A stretch of DNA of 37,548 nt from Bacteroidota bacterium (GCA_022562275.1 JADFPP010000028.1:1-37548), one strand, 5' to 3'. Positions 7,917-15,969 are shown, numbered from the stretch's first letter. Program-made: numbers and translations. Notes: generated from the letters alone by a model not told the origin.

Positions 7917-8957
7917 ATGTTTGGAGAAAGATTAAAATCTGCTAGAAAAATGGCGGGATACTCTTTGGAGGAATTAGCGGGTAAGTTGGGTGACATCACT
8001 AAGCAGGCAATAAGCAATTATGAAAATGGTAAGAGAAAACCTAATAGTGATATAATAATAAAACTAGCAAAAATATTTGGTGTAAAACCGGATTACTTTA
8101 TAAGAGCAACTTTAGTGAAGTTTGAGAATTTCGAATACAGGAAAAAATCAAAACTATTAAAAAAGGAAATCAATGCAATAGAGGAAAAAACCAGAGATTA
8201 TTTGGAAAGATATTTCGAATTAGAACAGATTATGGGATTGGATAAGAAATTTTCCAATCCATTAGAGGATATGCAGATTATTAATGGAAATGGAGCAGAA
8301 CTTGCGGCTGAAAAACTAAGAGCTGAATGGAAGATTGGATTAAATCCAATAAAAAACCTTATTGAAACCCTTGAAGAAAAAGAAGTAAGAATATTTGATA
8401 TAAATGCAGATAAAAAATTTGATGGACTAGCAGTTTATAGCGGAGATATTCCAATAATAATAATCAACAAAAATATTGAAGATATCGTAAGAAAAAGAAT
8501 GACCATTGCACACGAATTGGGACATATATTATTGAAATTAAAAAGGGAATTAAATAATCGAGAAAAAGAACAATTTTGTTTCAGATTTGCCGGAGCGTTT
8601 TTAATACCGAAACAAGTAATGCTAAACGAACTTGGAGAAAAAAGGACTAAGATTACCCTAAATGAATTAGAACATTTGAATGAGGAATACGGAATTTCAA
8701 TTCAGGCATTAATGAGAAGAGCAAGAGATTTAGAAATAATAACCGGGAAAAAGTATCAAAGTTTTTGTATAAGAGTAAAAAAGGAGGGGTGGGAAAAATT
8801 TGAGACGGGAAAATATAAAGGGGAAGAAAAACCGGTAAAGAATATAAATTTGTTATATAGGGCAATATCAGAAGAGATTATTAGTATTAGTAAAGCAGCA
8901 AGTATTTCAAACAAGACTATAAGTGAATTGGAGAGTGAGATAGAAATTGTTCTATGA
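7917..8957 (+). CDS. Xre HTH - ImmA/IrrE (M78) metallopeptidase
   Basis: Residues 1-62 form an Xre-type helix-turn-helix (LAGKLGDITKQAISNYENGK then RKPNSDIIIKLAKIFGVKPD). A charged coiled linker follows, then a COG2856/M78 peptidase domain with HELGH at residues 199-203 (TIAHELGHILLKLK) and a downstream FAGAFLIPKQVM block that corresponds to the family's conserved third-ligand region. Such fusions act as DNA-binding regulators or antitoxins whose partner is controlled by proteolysis, as in ImmA/ImmR. The gene overlaps the PIN gene by 4 nt (ATGA) and has its own operator-like promoter. It lies inside the insertion interrupting ccmA. The role as antitoxin or phage-type switch is inference. Confidence 0.88.
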   Translation: MFGERLKSARKMAGYSLEELAGKLGDITKQAISNYENGKRKPNSDIIIKLAKIFGVKPDYFIRATLVKFENFEYRKKSKLLKKEINAIEEKTRDYLERYFELEQIMGLDKKFSNPLEDMQIINGNGAELAAEKLRAEWKIGLNPIKNLIETLEEKEVRIFDINADKKFDGLAVYSGDIPIIIINKNIEDIVRKRMTIAHELGHILLKLKRELNNREKEQFCFRFAGAFLIPKQVMLNELGEKRTKITLNELEHLNEEYGISIQALMRRARDLEIITGKKYQSFCIRVKKEGWEKFETGKYKGEEKPVKNINLLYRAISEEIISISKAASISNKTISELESEIEIVL

Positions 8958-9457
8958 AAATAGTTATAAGCGATACGAATGTTATCATAGACTTATTGAA
9001 CACCGATTTGTTAGAATATTTTCTAAAGTTAAGAATTGAAGTACATACTACTGATTTTGTATTAGTGGAACTCTATGATGAGCAGATTAAAATTTTAGAT
9101 AAAAAGGTAGAAGAGGAACAAATAATAATTGACAAAGCTAATGAAAATGATATAGATGAGATTATAAAATTACAATCTGAAAAATCAACACTTTCTATAA
9201 ATGATATTAGTATTTATTACTTCGCTAAAAAACATGAAGCTATGATATTAACAGGTGATAAGTCATTTCGAAAATATGCAGAAGAAAATGAAATTGAGGT
9301 TAAGGGGATATTATGGGTTTTTGATGAGTTATTAAATAACGAATTATTAAATAAAAATACTTTAGCTGATAAACTAAGAACACTTATGAAAACCAATAAA
9401 AGGTTACCAGGTAACGAGGTTATAAGCAGACTGGAAAAATGGAAATCAACAAAATAA
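8954..9457 (+). CDS. PIN-domain protein, candidate toxin partner
   Basis: The 167-residue PIN-like fold has the expected acidic residues in order: Asp7 (VISDTNVIID), Glu39 (LVELYDE), Asp84 (INDISIYYFAKK) and Asp102 (ILTGDKSF). These would coordinate Mg2+ for RNA cleavage. The start codon overlaps the end of the Xre-ImmA gene (ATGA), which is typical for toxin-antitoxin pairs. Family knowledge: Xre-peptidase proteins next to PIN proteins recur as predicted TA pairs. The C-terminal ~50 residues (NKNTLADKLRTLMKTNKRLP) are basic. Toxicity has not been shown, and the PIN protein could instead be a regulated nuclease of another kind. Confidence 0.8.
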   Translation: MKIVISDTNVIIDLLNTDLLEYFLKLRIEVHTTDFVLVELYDEQIKILDKKVEEEQIIIDKANENDIDEIIKLQSEKSTLSINDISIYYFAKKHEAMILTGDKSFRKYAEENEIEVKGILWVFDELLNNELLNKNTLADKLRTLMKTNKRLPGNEVISRLEKWKSTK

Positions 9458-9495
9458 ATAAAAACATTTAGAAATAATTTTGAAGGGTTAAAGAA

Positions 9496-10344
9496 ATGAA
9501 AAAGATAATATTCTTAATTGCAGTATTTGCGGTATTAATATTAAAGAGTGCAATTGTGCAGGCACAGAGTGAATTACTATTGCTAATGGATGATGATAGT
9601 TTAGTTAAAGAAACAAAAGACTATATAACCAGGGTTAAGAATGATGAGGGGGCGGTTGTAGATAAGAAATTTATTAATTCATTAATAAAACTTGCTAAAA
9701 AAGATGGATACTTTGATAAGATATCATTTTGGGTAAGTGCTTCGGGGGGATTAAAGCTTAACAACAATTTTGTGGATAAGCAATATGATATTAAAGGTAA
9801 TGACATAACTAAGACTGATATAGATGCTAGGCCATTGTTTGTAAATTCTATTGCAAAGAATAAACCGGGGATTCTTTATGATGGGAAAAATGATTTCCTC
9901 GAGAATAAGGATTATTATTCTGATCATCCCTTAACAATTGTGTTAGTAATAAAACAAACCAATGAAATGAATAAAGAAGCAATTCTAGATTCGAGAAATG
10001 GGAAACCAAATACTGTTTATTTTAAAAAGGGAAACGAATTTTTAGAGCCCTTAGTTATTGAAAGTGGTAAAAAGTTTGAGAGCAGTACGATAGACACATT
10101 GGTTAATATGCTATTTGTAGAAATGAATGGTAAAGATTCAAAAGTGTACTTAAATGCCGAGAATTTTGGAAGTGGGGAATTGTCACAAGGTGGATTTGAT
10201 GGAATTATTTTAGGTTCGTTGGGAAAAATAAACAAAGGATACTTCTTAGGTGGATATATCTTTGAGATTGGTGTGATAAATTTAATCCTGGATGAAAACA
10301 AACGAATAAAGCTCAATGATTTTTTGACCAAACAGTATAAATAA
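9496..10344 (+). CDS. Secreted LamG-like (concanavalin-fold) protein carried by the insertion
   Basis: The 282-residue protein has a clear Sec signal peptide (IIFLIAVFAVLILKSAIVQA then QS). The body reads as a LamG/concanavalin-like domain: RPLFVNSIAKNKPGILYDGK, NDFLENKDYYSDHPLTIVLV, then a central FVEMNGKDSKVYLNAENFGSG, and GGYIFEIGVI near the end. Such domains bind carbohydrate or protein surfaces. No T9SS tail is present. It is the third gene of the insertion, 38 nt after the PIN gene, and probably cotranscribed. Why a TA-like pair should travel with a secreted lectin-like protein is unclear; it may be unrelated cargo. Confidence 0.65.
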   Translation: MKKIIFLIAVFAVLILKSAIVQAQSELLLLMDDDSLVKETKDYITRVKNDEGAVVDKKFINSLIKLAKKDGYFDKISFWVSASGGLKLNNNFVDKQYDIKGNDITKTDIDARPLFVNSIAKNKPGILYDGKNDFLENKDYYSDHPLTIVLVIKQTNEMNKEAILDSRNGKPNTVYFKKGNEFLEPLVIESGKKFESSTIDTLVNMLFVEMNGKDSKVYLNAENFGSGELSQGGFDGIILGSLGKINKGYFLGGYIFEIGVINLILDENKRIKLNDFLTKQYK

Positions 10345-10662
10345 AAGTGGGTTTTATAGTTATAGCATGACAACATAGGCAGAAGAATGTTCGTTTATAG
10401 AATATCGTGAAAAAAATCCTTGCCTATCTACTGAGCAGCGATTATTGTATCAAACATTTTAATCGATGTTAAACAATCGACTTGATAATTAACGGTTAAA
10501 ATTTAGAGACTTTACAGCATCTAAAAAACTTGTTCTTTTAAAATAAAAAGCTAAAGATAGCCGAGTCGATTAATCTAGCTTTCCACAACCTATTTATACG
10601 CGACTATAATTTCATTATCTGTTTTAGATCTAACAGTCTTAACAGAATCTCCACTTCTTATT
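10345..10662. other. Right-hand non-coding part of the insertion
   Basis: About 320 bp hold no convincing gene. On the minus strand, a short protein-like frame runs from about 10695 to a TAG at 10590-10592 (KIRFYLIRSGDSVKTVRSK then TDNEIIVAYK). It crosses into the right direct repeat and has no start, so it may be a gene fragment or chance. An ATAGGCA (10374 onward) and a TGCCTAT about 45 bp later form a loose inverted pair. No integrase-like coding or tRNA is visible. Confidence 0.4.
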
Positions 10663-10803
10663 AAATAAAACCTTATTTTTGTATCCTTAATTATTTGTAA
10701 ATGTTGATTTAAACCTGCAAAGTGAATGAGTACCTATTCCGTAGAAGCCATCAAAATAAATAAAACTTTCGGCAGAAGATTAGTTTTTAACGATATTAAT
10801 TTC
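10663..10803. repeat. 141-bp direct repeat, right copy (5' end of intact ccmA)
   Basis: This is the second copy of the repeat described at 7590-7730, 3,073 bp to the right and with four substitutions. It forms the upstream region and first codons of the intact ccmA. One difference creates TATTTTTG (10674-10681), a match to the Bacteroidota TAnnTTTG promoter box; the left copy has TATTTTTA at the same place. Confidence 0.95.
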
Positions 10804-11364
10804 CGTTTAGATAATCCCGGAATATTTGGAATTTCCGGACCAAACGGTTCTGGTAAATCAACCTTGGTTAAAATTATTGCGGGACTGCTTTCATCTACAA
10901 AAGGAAAAATAACTCACAAAAACTCAGAAAAAGAAATTATCCCGGAAAAACTGCACAATCACATCGGTTTTGTTTCCCCCTATCTTGTTTTATACGAAGA
11001 ATTTTCAGCGTGGGAAAATCTGAATTACTTATCAAAAATAAGAGGAATTACTTTCGATAAGGATTACGCAAAAGAATTACTTGAACGTTTTTTGCTTTAT
11101 AATAGAAGGAATGATCTGGTAAAAACTTATTCTTCGGGAATGAAGCAAAGAATAAAGTTTATATTTGCATTAATTCATCATCCTGAATTGCTGATATTTG
11201 ATGAGCCTACATCTAACCTTGATGATGAAGGAAGGGAATTAGTTTACAACATTATAAATGATAAAAGTAAGGAAAATATACTTATCATAGCATCAAATGA
11301 TAAAAGTGATCTGGATCTATGCACAGAGGTTCTTGATTTGAAAGTATCAAATAAAGACTTCTGA
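10726..11364 (+). CDS. ccmA: Haem exporter ATP-binding subunit CcmA
   Basis: The 212-residue ABC ATPase has Walker A GPNGSGKST (about residues 38-46), signature YSSGMKQR, and Walker B LLIFDEPTSNLD. The length and the position before ccmB and ccmC identify it as CcmA, the ATPase of the CcmABCD complex that releases holo-CcmE for cytochrome c maturation. Its first 26 codons and promoter are the right-hand copy of the 141-bp repeat, so the present 5' end probably came with the insertion. A 170-bp gap with dispersed palindromes separates it from ccmB, which is unusual for this operon. Confidence 0.88.
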   Translation: MSTYSVEAIKINKTFGRRLVFNDINFRLDNPGIFGISGPNGSGKSTLVKIIAGLLSSTKGKITHKNSEKEIIPEKLHNHIGFVSPYLVLYEEFSAWENLNYLSKIRGITFDKDYAKELLERFLLYNRRNDLVKTYSSGMKQRIKFIFALIHHPELLIFDEPTSNLDDEGRELVYNIINDKSKENILIIASNDKSDLDLCTEVLDLKVSNKDF

Positions 11365-11386
11365 AAAATTTATCATAGTTATATTG

Positions 11387-11487
11387 ATCCCGATTTATCG
11401 GGAGAAATATCTCGATTCTTATTATAAAACAGACTCTTCACTCCCGACTTCCGGTAGGCAGGTCGTTAAGAGTGACTGTAATAGAAT
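11387..11487. repeat. Dispersed palindromic repeats between ccmA and ccmB
   Basis: Two structures lie here. ATCCCGATTTATCGGGA (11387-11403) is a short palindrome of the same type as those in the tRNA-Asn remnants. A longer imperfect hairpin (11415-11487) pairs ATTCTT..CAGACTCTT with AAGAGTGACTG..AGAAT around a core of CTCCCGAC..GGTCG. They interrupt the ccm operon and could terminate, attenuate or stabilise the transcript. Confidence 0.65.
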
Positions 11488-11534
11488 AATTCAGTAGTCT
11501 CTTAATAACAAAAAAATAATTAAGAAGTTTTAAA

Positions 11535-12200
11535 TTGATTTCAAAAGCATTTGCAGTATTTAATAAGGATTTTCATTCTGAATTAAGAACGCGTTACGCA
11601 ATAAACTCATTAGCGATGTTTGTTATTGTTGCCATCAGCGTAATAATGTTTGCAGTCGGGCAGGAGAAGATTTCTGAAGGGTTAACAGGCGGATTGTTTT
11701 GGGTGGTTATCTTTTTCACCGCAATGTCGGGGCTTGCCCGCACATTCGTATCTGAAGAGGAAAGGGGAACATCATTAACGCTTCAACTGGTTGCTTCCCC
11801 TTCGGCAGTCTTTTCGGGCAAGTTATTATTCAATATTATTCTTGTTTTCTGCATGAACACTGTAATAGCTCTGTTGTACGCAGCGCTTTTTGAATCATTT
11901 GTAATTAAAAATTATTCATTATTCTTTTTTTCATTTGTCTTAGGCAATATAGGGCTGGCAATTTCTTCAACAATAATTGCGGCCATTATTTCAAAAGCTG
12001 GTGCAAAGGGTACGTTATACCCGGTGTTGTCATTTCCTATTTTATTACCTTTGATTCTAACATCAGTTCAGCTAACTTTGTTTTCTCTTGATGGCACAAG
12101 TATTGAAGATGCTAAGTTTGAGCTGGCAATTGTTGTCAGTTATGATGTAATAATGTTAACAGTTTCTTATATGCTGTTCGATTTTATTTGGAAAGATTAG
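11535..12200 (+). CDS. ccmB: Haem exporter permease CcmB
   Basis: The 221-residue membrane protein has about six hydrophobic segments and the CcmB-typical N-terminus (FNKDFHSELRTRYAINSLAM) and block FTAMSGLARTFVSEEERGTS followed by LTLQLVASPSA. It is the permease partner of CcmA in the inner membrane. The start is TTG at 11535 (MISKAFAVFNKD). The next gene, ccmC, starts 30 bp downstream. Confidence 0.9.
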   Translation: MISKAFAVFNKDFHSELRTRYAINSLAMFVIVAISVIMFAVGQEKISEGLTGGLFWVVIFFTAMSGLARTFVSEEERGTSLTLQLVASPSAVFSGKLLFNIILVFCMNTVIALLYAALFESFVIKNYSLFFFSFVLGNIGLAISSTIIAAIISKAGAKGTLYPVLSFPILLPLILTSVQLTLFSLDGTSIEDAKFELAIVVSYDVIMLTVSYMLFDFIWKD

Positions 12201-12230
12201 TAATTTTAGCAAATAATTAAGGTTGGTAAC

Positions 12231-12935
12231 TTGATCTGGAAAATAATTTTATTTCTTCTTATATCATTCGTCTCAATTGCTGGAATTGCTTTTCCCATAG
12301 TTAAGAATCCACAAGCCTGGTACGAGTTCCCTAATATTCCCGGACTGGAAGAAAACGCTAAAATAATATTTTTTCATGTTCCTACAGCGTGGCTTACCTT
12401 AATAGCATTTCTAATGTCAACAGTTTTCAGTTTTAAGTATTTAAAAAATAAAAATATGGATGACGATGCAAAAGCTTATGCTGCAGCACAGCTTGGAATG
12501 GTATTTTGTATTTTGGCAACAGTTACAGGCGCTGTTTGGGCAAAGTTTGCCTGGGGTGCTTTCTGGAGCTGGGACCCAAGACAAACAAGTATATTTGCTC
12601 TATTATTAATTTACGGTGCGTTGTTTGCGCTTCGTTCTTCTATAGAATCAGAAGAAAAAAGAGCAACACTTTCATCAGTTTATTCTATGATTGCATTTGT
12701 AACTGTTCCTTTCTTTATTTTTATTATGCCGCGTATAATGAAAGGGCTGCATCCGGGTTCTGCTGATGATACAGGGGCAGGTCCTATTGTTAATTTTCAA
12801 ATGAATTCGAGTATGTTATTTATATTTGTATTGTCACTAATTGGTTTTACAATACTCTATTATTGGATGTGGCAGGTAAGTTATAAATCAGTTATATATA
12901 GAGACAAATTAAATAAAAATTTAATCAGAGGATAA
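12231..12935 (+). CDS. ccmC: Haem lyase/exporter subunit CcmC
   Basis: The 234-residue protein has about six membrane segments and carries the tryptophan-rich WWD haem-handling motif WAKFAWGAFWSWDPRQT. A conserved His precedes it (IIFFHVPTAWL), and a second lies in the GLHPGSADD loop. CcmC places haem on CcmE on the outer face of the inner membrane. The TTG start at 12231 follows ccmB by 30 bp. The following ORF (ccmD-like) begins two bases after the stop, so the genes are coupled. Confidence 0.9.
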   Translation: MIWKIILFLLISFVSIAGIAFPIVKNPQAWYEFPNIPGLEENAKIIFFHVPTAWLTLIAFLMSTVFSFKYLKNKNMDDDAKAYAAAQLGMVFCILATVTGAVWAKFAWGAFWSWDPRQTSIFALLLIYGALFALRSSIESEEKRATLSSVYSMIAFVTVPFFIFIMPRIMKGLHPGSADDTGAGPIVNFQMNSSMLFIFVLSLIGFTILYYWMWQVSYKSVIYRDKLNKNLIRG

Positions 12936-12937
12936 AA

Positions 12938-13090
12938 TTGGAAAGTTTCTTATCAAACAATTCTATTTATATCGTAATGATAATTGTGCTGATTGTTTGG
13001 GGTGGAATATTTTTTTACCTCCTCAGCCTTGATAAGAGAATTAAAAATGTTGAAAAAGAAATAAAAAATGGAGAACAAAATGAAAAATAA
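12938..13090 (+). CDS. ccmD: CcmD-like small membrane protein
   Basis: A 50-residue ORF starts with TTG two bases after the ccmC stop and ends inside the start of ccmE. It has one membrane segment (IYIVMIIVLIVWGGIFFYLL) followed by a charged, helical tail (SLDKRIKNVEKEIKNGEQNE). Size, topology and position between ccmC and ccmE match CcmD, which helps release holo-CcmE from the CcmABC complex. CcmD sequences are weakly conserved, so the call rests mainly on context. Confidence 0.75.
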   Translation: MESFLSNNSIYIVMIIVLIVWGGIFFYLLSLDKRIKNVEKEIKNGEQNEK

Positions 13091-13469
13091 ATATATTTTC
13101 GGCGGTTTTATTATCGTGATATTTCTAAGTCTTATGGTCTATCTGTTTACACAGAGTAATATTCAATACCAGGATGATTTTTCACAGGTTATGAATACTA
13201 CTAAAACAGTTAAGGCAACCGGAAGCTGGGTGAAAGAAAAAAGTTATGATCTTAACAGAAAAAATAAAACATTCACATTTTTTATGGTAGATGATAATGG
13301 TAATGAAATGAAAGTAATTTACAACGGTACCATTCCCAATAATTTTGAATCAGCAGCAAGCGTTGTTGTTACCGGCAAATATGTTAACGGATATTTTCAC
13401 GCAAAAGATATTCTTACCAAATGCCCAAGTAAATATGAAGATGAGCAGGTTAAAACATCTACAATGTAA
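13080..13469 (+). CDS. ccmE: Cytochrome c maturation protein CcmE, CxxxY variant
   Basis: The 129-residue protein has an N-terminal membrane anchor (YIFGGFIIVIFLSLMVYLF) and an OB-fold periplasmic domain (VKATGSWVKEKSYD, FFMVDDNGNEMKVIYNGTIP, SVVVTGKYVNGYFHAKDIL). The haem-attachment region reads TKCPSKYEDE. Cys115 takes the place of the usual His of HxxxY, giving CxxxY, the variant known from Desulfovibrio and archaeal Ccm systems. The ATG at 13080 is preferred to the one at 13068 because GGAG stands 6 nt before it. It overlaps ccmD by 11 nt. CcmE carries haem covalently from CcmC to CcmF. Confidence 0.9.
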   Translation: MKNKYIFGGFIIVIFLSLMVYLFTQSNIQYQDDFSQVMNTTKTVKATGSWVKEKSYDLNRKNKTFTFFMVDDNGNEMKVIYNGTIPNNFESAASVVVTGKYVNGYFHAKDILTKCPSKYEDEQVKTSTM

Positions 13470-13512
13470 TAAACTTATATTGATGTTAAACAATTAACAT
13501 AGAAAGGATTTT

Positions 13513-15921
13513 ATGATTGGTACAATTTTTCTGGTAATTGCACTTGCTTTTAGCATTATGGCATTGGTGATGTATTACCTCAGTTTCAGGGGCTATAAAA
13601 ATACACTTAACTACGCACGGATATCCTACCACGGAATGGTTATGCTTATAATAGCAGCATCTACTATGTTATGGTATACTTTACTTACTCATCAGTATCA
13701 ATTTAAATATGTATTTAGTTATAGCAACAATTCCTTAGATACCGGATTTCTTCTTGCTTCCTTTTGGGGAGGGCAGGAGGGTAGTTTTATGTTGTGGCTG
13801 CTGCTTACTTCTATTATCGGAATTATACTTCAATCATATACATCCAAAAGAAAAGATCTTGAACCGCAGGTAATGATTGTTTTTACTCTTACAACTGCAT
13901 TTCTACTCGTTATGGTTTCACCCTGGTTTAAAAATCCCTTCGAATACATCTGGGCAACCCCAATGTTTCTGGACTTAAAATCAATTAATACACTGTACCT
14001 GGAACTGCCGTTTCTTCAATCCTTCTTTTTTACTGATAACAACAGCGGTGCGGGTTTTATTCAGATGAATGCCGAGCTTCATGGTCTTCTTGCGGGTTCG
14101 GGTATTTCAGTTAATCAGTTTATTGTTGATGGAAGGGGATTAAATCCTCAATTACTCAACTTTTGGATGCAAATACATCCACCAATTCTCTTTACCGGAT
14201 TTGCAATGTCAACCGTGCCCTTTGCCTTTGCACTAAGTGCTTTAATAAAGAATAATTATAAGGATTGGGTTAAACAGGCTTTTCCATGGTTACTTGCCGG
14301 AATGGGAATACTTGGATTGGGGGTAATGCTGGGTGGTTATTGGGCATATGAGATGCTGGGCTGGGGCGGTTACTGGGCTTGGGACCCGGTTGAGAATTCA
14401 AGTCTTATTCCCTGGATTATAGGTGTTGCAGCCATACATACAATGTTAGTTCAGCGTAAGACTCAATCAAAAGGCGGTATTGGTAAGTTCGCTAAGACTA
14501 ATCTTATTCTCTGTATTCTTACCTATATTTTAGTTTTGTACAGTTCGTTTCTAACAAGAAGCGGAGTGTTGGGTGATGCTTCTGTTCATTCTTTTGTCGA
14601 TCCCGGTAACATAGTTTATTTCTTCCTGCTTCTTTTCATGGGAACTTTCCTTATTATGGGTTTTGGAGCGATTGCCTACAGATGGAAATCACTTATTGAC
14701 GATACTCGTATTGAAGAAGGATTGCTTTCCAGGGAACTTGCATTGTTTACTGCGGCTGTTGTTCTTATAGCTTCAGCAGTTATAATACTTGTTGGCACCT
14801 CAGCCCCTATATTTGGGCAATCTGTTGATACATTCTTTTACGATGAAATGCACATTCCTTTAGCCATAATCATCGGTTTGTTAAATGGATTAAGTCTATT
14901 AATAAAATGGAAAAATACAAAGGGTGAGGATCTGTTAAAAAAATCTTTGCCTTTCTTAGGTGTTACATTTGTTATTACATTCTTAATAGTAATTTTTGGC
15001 GGAATTGATAGAATTATAATTGTACTATTAACTCTCTCAACGGTCTTTGTCCTCGTAGTTAATTCGGAGGTAGCTTTTAAGATTGTAAAAGGTAATAAAA
15101 AAATGTTAGGGGCGTATGTAGCTCATATCGGAATTGCACTGTTTATTCTTGGTGTTATAGGTTCTTCAGTATACAGCCAGCAAGTGGATGTTAATCTTGT
15201 AAAAAATGAAACTAAAACAGCCTTTGGTTATGAAATGACTTTTACAGGCTGGACACCGATTGATAATAATACAAAATACTCATTCAACATTGATATTAAA
15301 AAGGGAAATTCAGAATATCTGGTAAAACCGGTTATGTACGTAAGTGATTTTAATAACAGCCTTATGAGGATTCCGGCAATATTAAATCTTCTTACACAGG
15401 ATCTTTATATTTCACCAAATGGTTACGATGAGGGAAAAAAATCAACTTCAAATAGCGGAGAAACTATTTCTCTACAGAAAGGAAGCAGTACGAATTTTGA
15501 CGGATCAACCATTACTTTTGAAAAATTCAACCTTGGCGAAGGAACTATGACTGCTATGCAGGAAGGTATAGACTTTCAGATGGGTGCGATTCTAGTAATC
15601 AAAAAAGATGGTGAAGTAGAAAAAACTGAGTTATTGCGAAAACAAATTAATGGTAATATTGAGTTTACATCATATTCATCAAAGGAATTTGATCTCAGGA
15701 TTGATCTGGTAAACCTTTCAGCGTCAAACATTGAAATTTCAATTTCAAAAATTTCAGAAGTAAAAGCTGATCAGCATTCCGAAGCACAGGAAATATTATA
15801 TGTAAGTGCAAGCATCAAACCGTTCATCAGTTTTGTTTGGATTGGTGTGGCTGTTATGGTATTTGGATTCTTTATTGCTTTGGCTAGAAGACTTCCTGAA
15901 TCAATGTCAAAATCAAAATAG
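13513..15921 (+). CDS. ccmF: Cytochrome c haem lyase CcmF
   Basis: The 802-residue multi-pass membrane protein has the WWD motif (LGWGGYWAWDPVENSSLIPW, about residues 283-302), a FWGGQEGSFMLWLLL block and FLTRSGVLGDASVHSF, all classic for CcmF. It has a long periplasmic stretch near the C-terminus (residues ~560-770) before the last membrane helix (FISFVWIGVAVMVFGFFIALA). It ligates haem from CcmE to apocytochrome c. The operon ends here at a terminator; no ccmG, ccmH or ccmI follows, which fits a reduced system using CxxxY CcmE. Confidence 0.92.
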   Translation: MIGTIFLVIALAFSIMALVMYYLSFRGYKNTLNYARISYHGMVMLIIAASTMLWYTLLTHQYQFKYVFSYSNNSLDTGFLLASFWGGQEGSFMLWLLLTSIIGIILQSYTSKRKDLEPQVMIVFTLTTAFLLVMVSPWFKNPFEYIWATPMFLDLKSINTLYLELPFLQSFFFTDNNSGAGFIQMNAELHGLLAGSGISVNQFIVDGRGLNPQLLNFWMQIHPPILFTGFAMSTVPFAFALSALIKNNYKDWVKQAFPWLLAGMGILGLGVMLGGYWAYEMLGWGGYWAWDPVENSSLIPWIIGVAAIHTMLVQRKTQSKGGIGKFAKTNLILCILTYILVLYSSFLTRSGVLGDASVHSFVDPGNIVYFFLLLFMGTFLIMGFGAIAYRWKSLIDDTRIEEGLLSRELALFTAAVVLIASAVIILVGTSAPIFGQSVDTFFYDEMHIPLAIIIGLLNGLSLLIKWKNTKGEDLLKKSLPFLGVTFVITFLIVIFGGIDRIIIVLLTLSTVFVLVVNSEVAFKIVKGNKKMLGAYVAHIGIALFILGVIGSSVYSQQVDVNLVKNETKTAFGYEMTFTGWTPIDNNTKYSFNIDIKKGNSEYLVKPVMYVSDFNNSLMRIPAILNLLTQDLYISPNGYDEGKKSTSNSGETISLQKGSSTNFDGSTITFEKFNLGEGTMTAMQEGIDFQMGAILVIKKDGEVEKTELLRKQINGNIEFTSYSSKEFDLRIDLVNLSASNIEISISKISEVKADQHSEAQEILYVSASIKPFISFVWIGVAVMVFGFFIALARRLPESMSKSK

Positions 15922-15946
15922 TTATAATTTACAAACAGGATTTAAG

Positions 15947-15969
15947 TGCCCGTTTTTCGGGCATTTTTT
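15947..15969 (+). terminator. Rho-independent terminator of the ccm operon
   Basis: TGCCCG and CGGGCA form a stem around a T-rich loop, followed by a run of seven Ts. It lies 25 nt after the ccmF stop. Confidence 0.85.

Larger units (their letters stand above)
7731..10803. mobile_element. Inserted module replacing the 5' end of ccmA
   Basis: The stretch between and including the right direct repeat behaves as one inserted unit. It separates a truncated ccmA start from an intact ccmA and carries at its right end a complete copy of the ccmA promoter region and first codons, so the target gene is regenerated. It encodes an Xre-ImmA/IrrE protein, a PIN protein and a secreted LamG-like protein, all in the same direction. 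No integrase, transposase, or clear terminal inverted repeats were found. Integrative elements that carry a replacement 5' or 3' end of their target gene are known; whether this one moves, and by what enzyme, is inference. Confidence 0.75.

Noticed and set aside
7731-10662. Insertion sequence or prophage as explanation of the ~3 kb insert
   Set aside because: No transposase, integrase or phage structural gene, and no terminal inverted repeats. The 141-bp flanking repeat is part of ccmA, too long for a target-site duplication.
10590-10695. Minus-strand protein-like text at the right end of the insertion, with a short similar reading antisense to the left repeat
   Set aside because: No start, short, crosses a repeat boundary, and the left-hand counterpart overlaps the protease gene end. 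Kept only as a note in the gap feature.
12506-12766. Alternative-frame ORF inside ccmC
   Set aside because: Overlaps the WWD-motif coding region of ccmC in another frame, with no family features.
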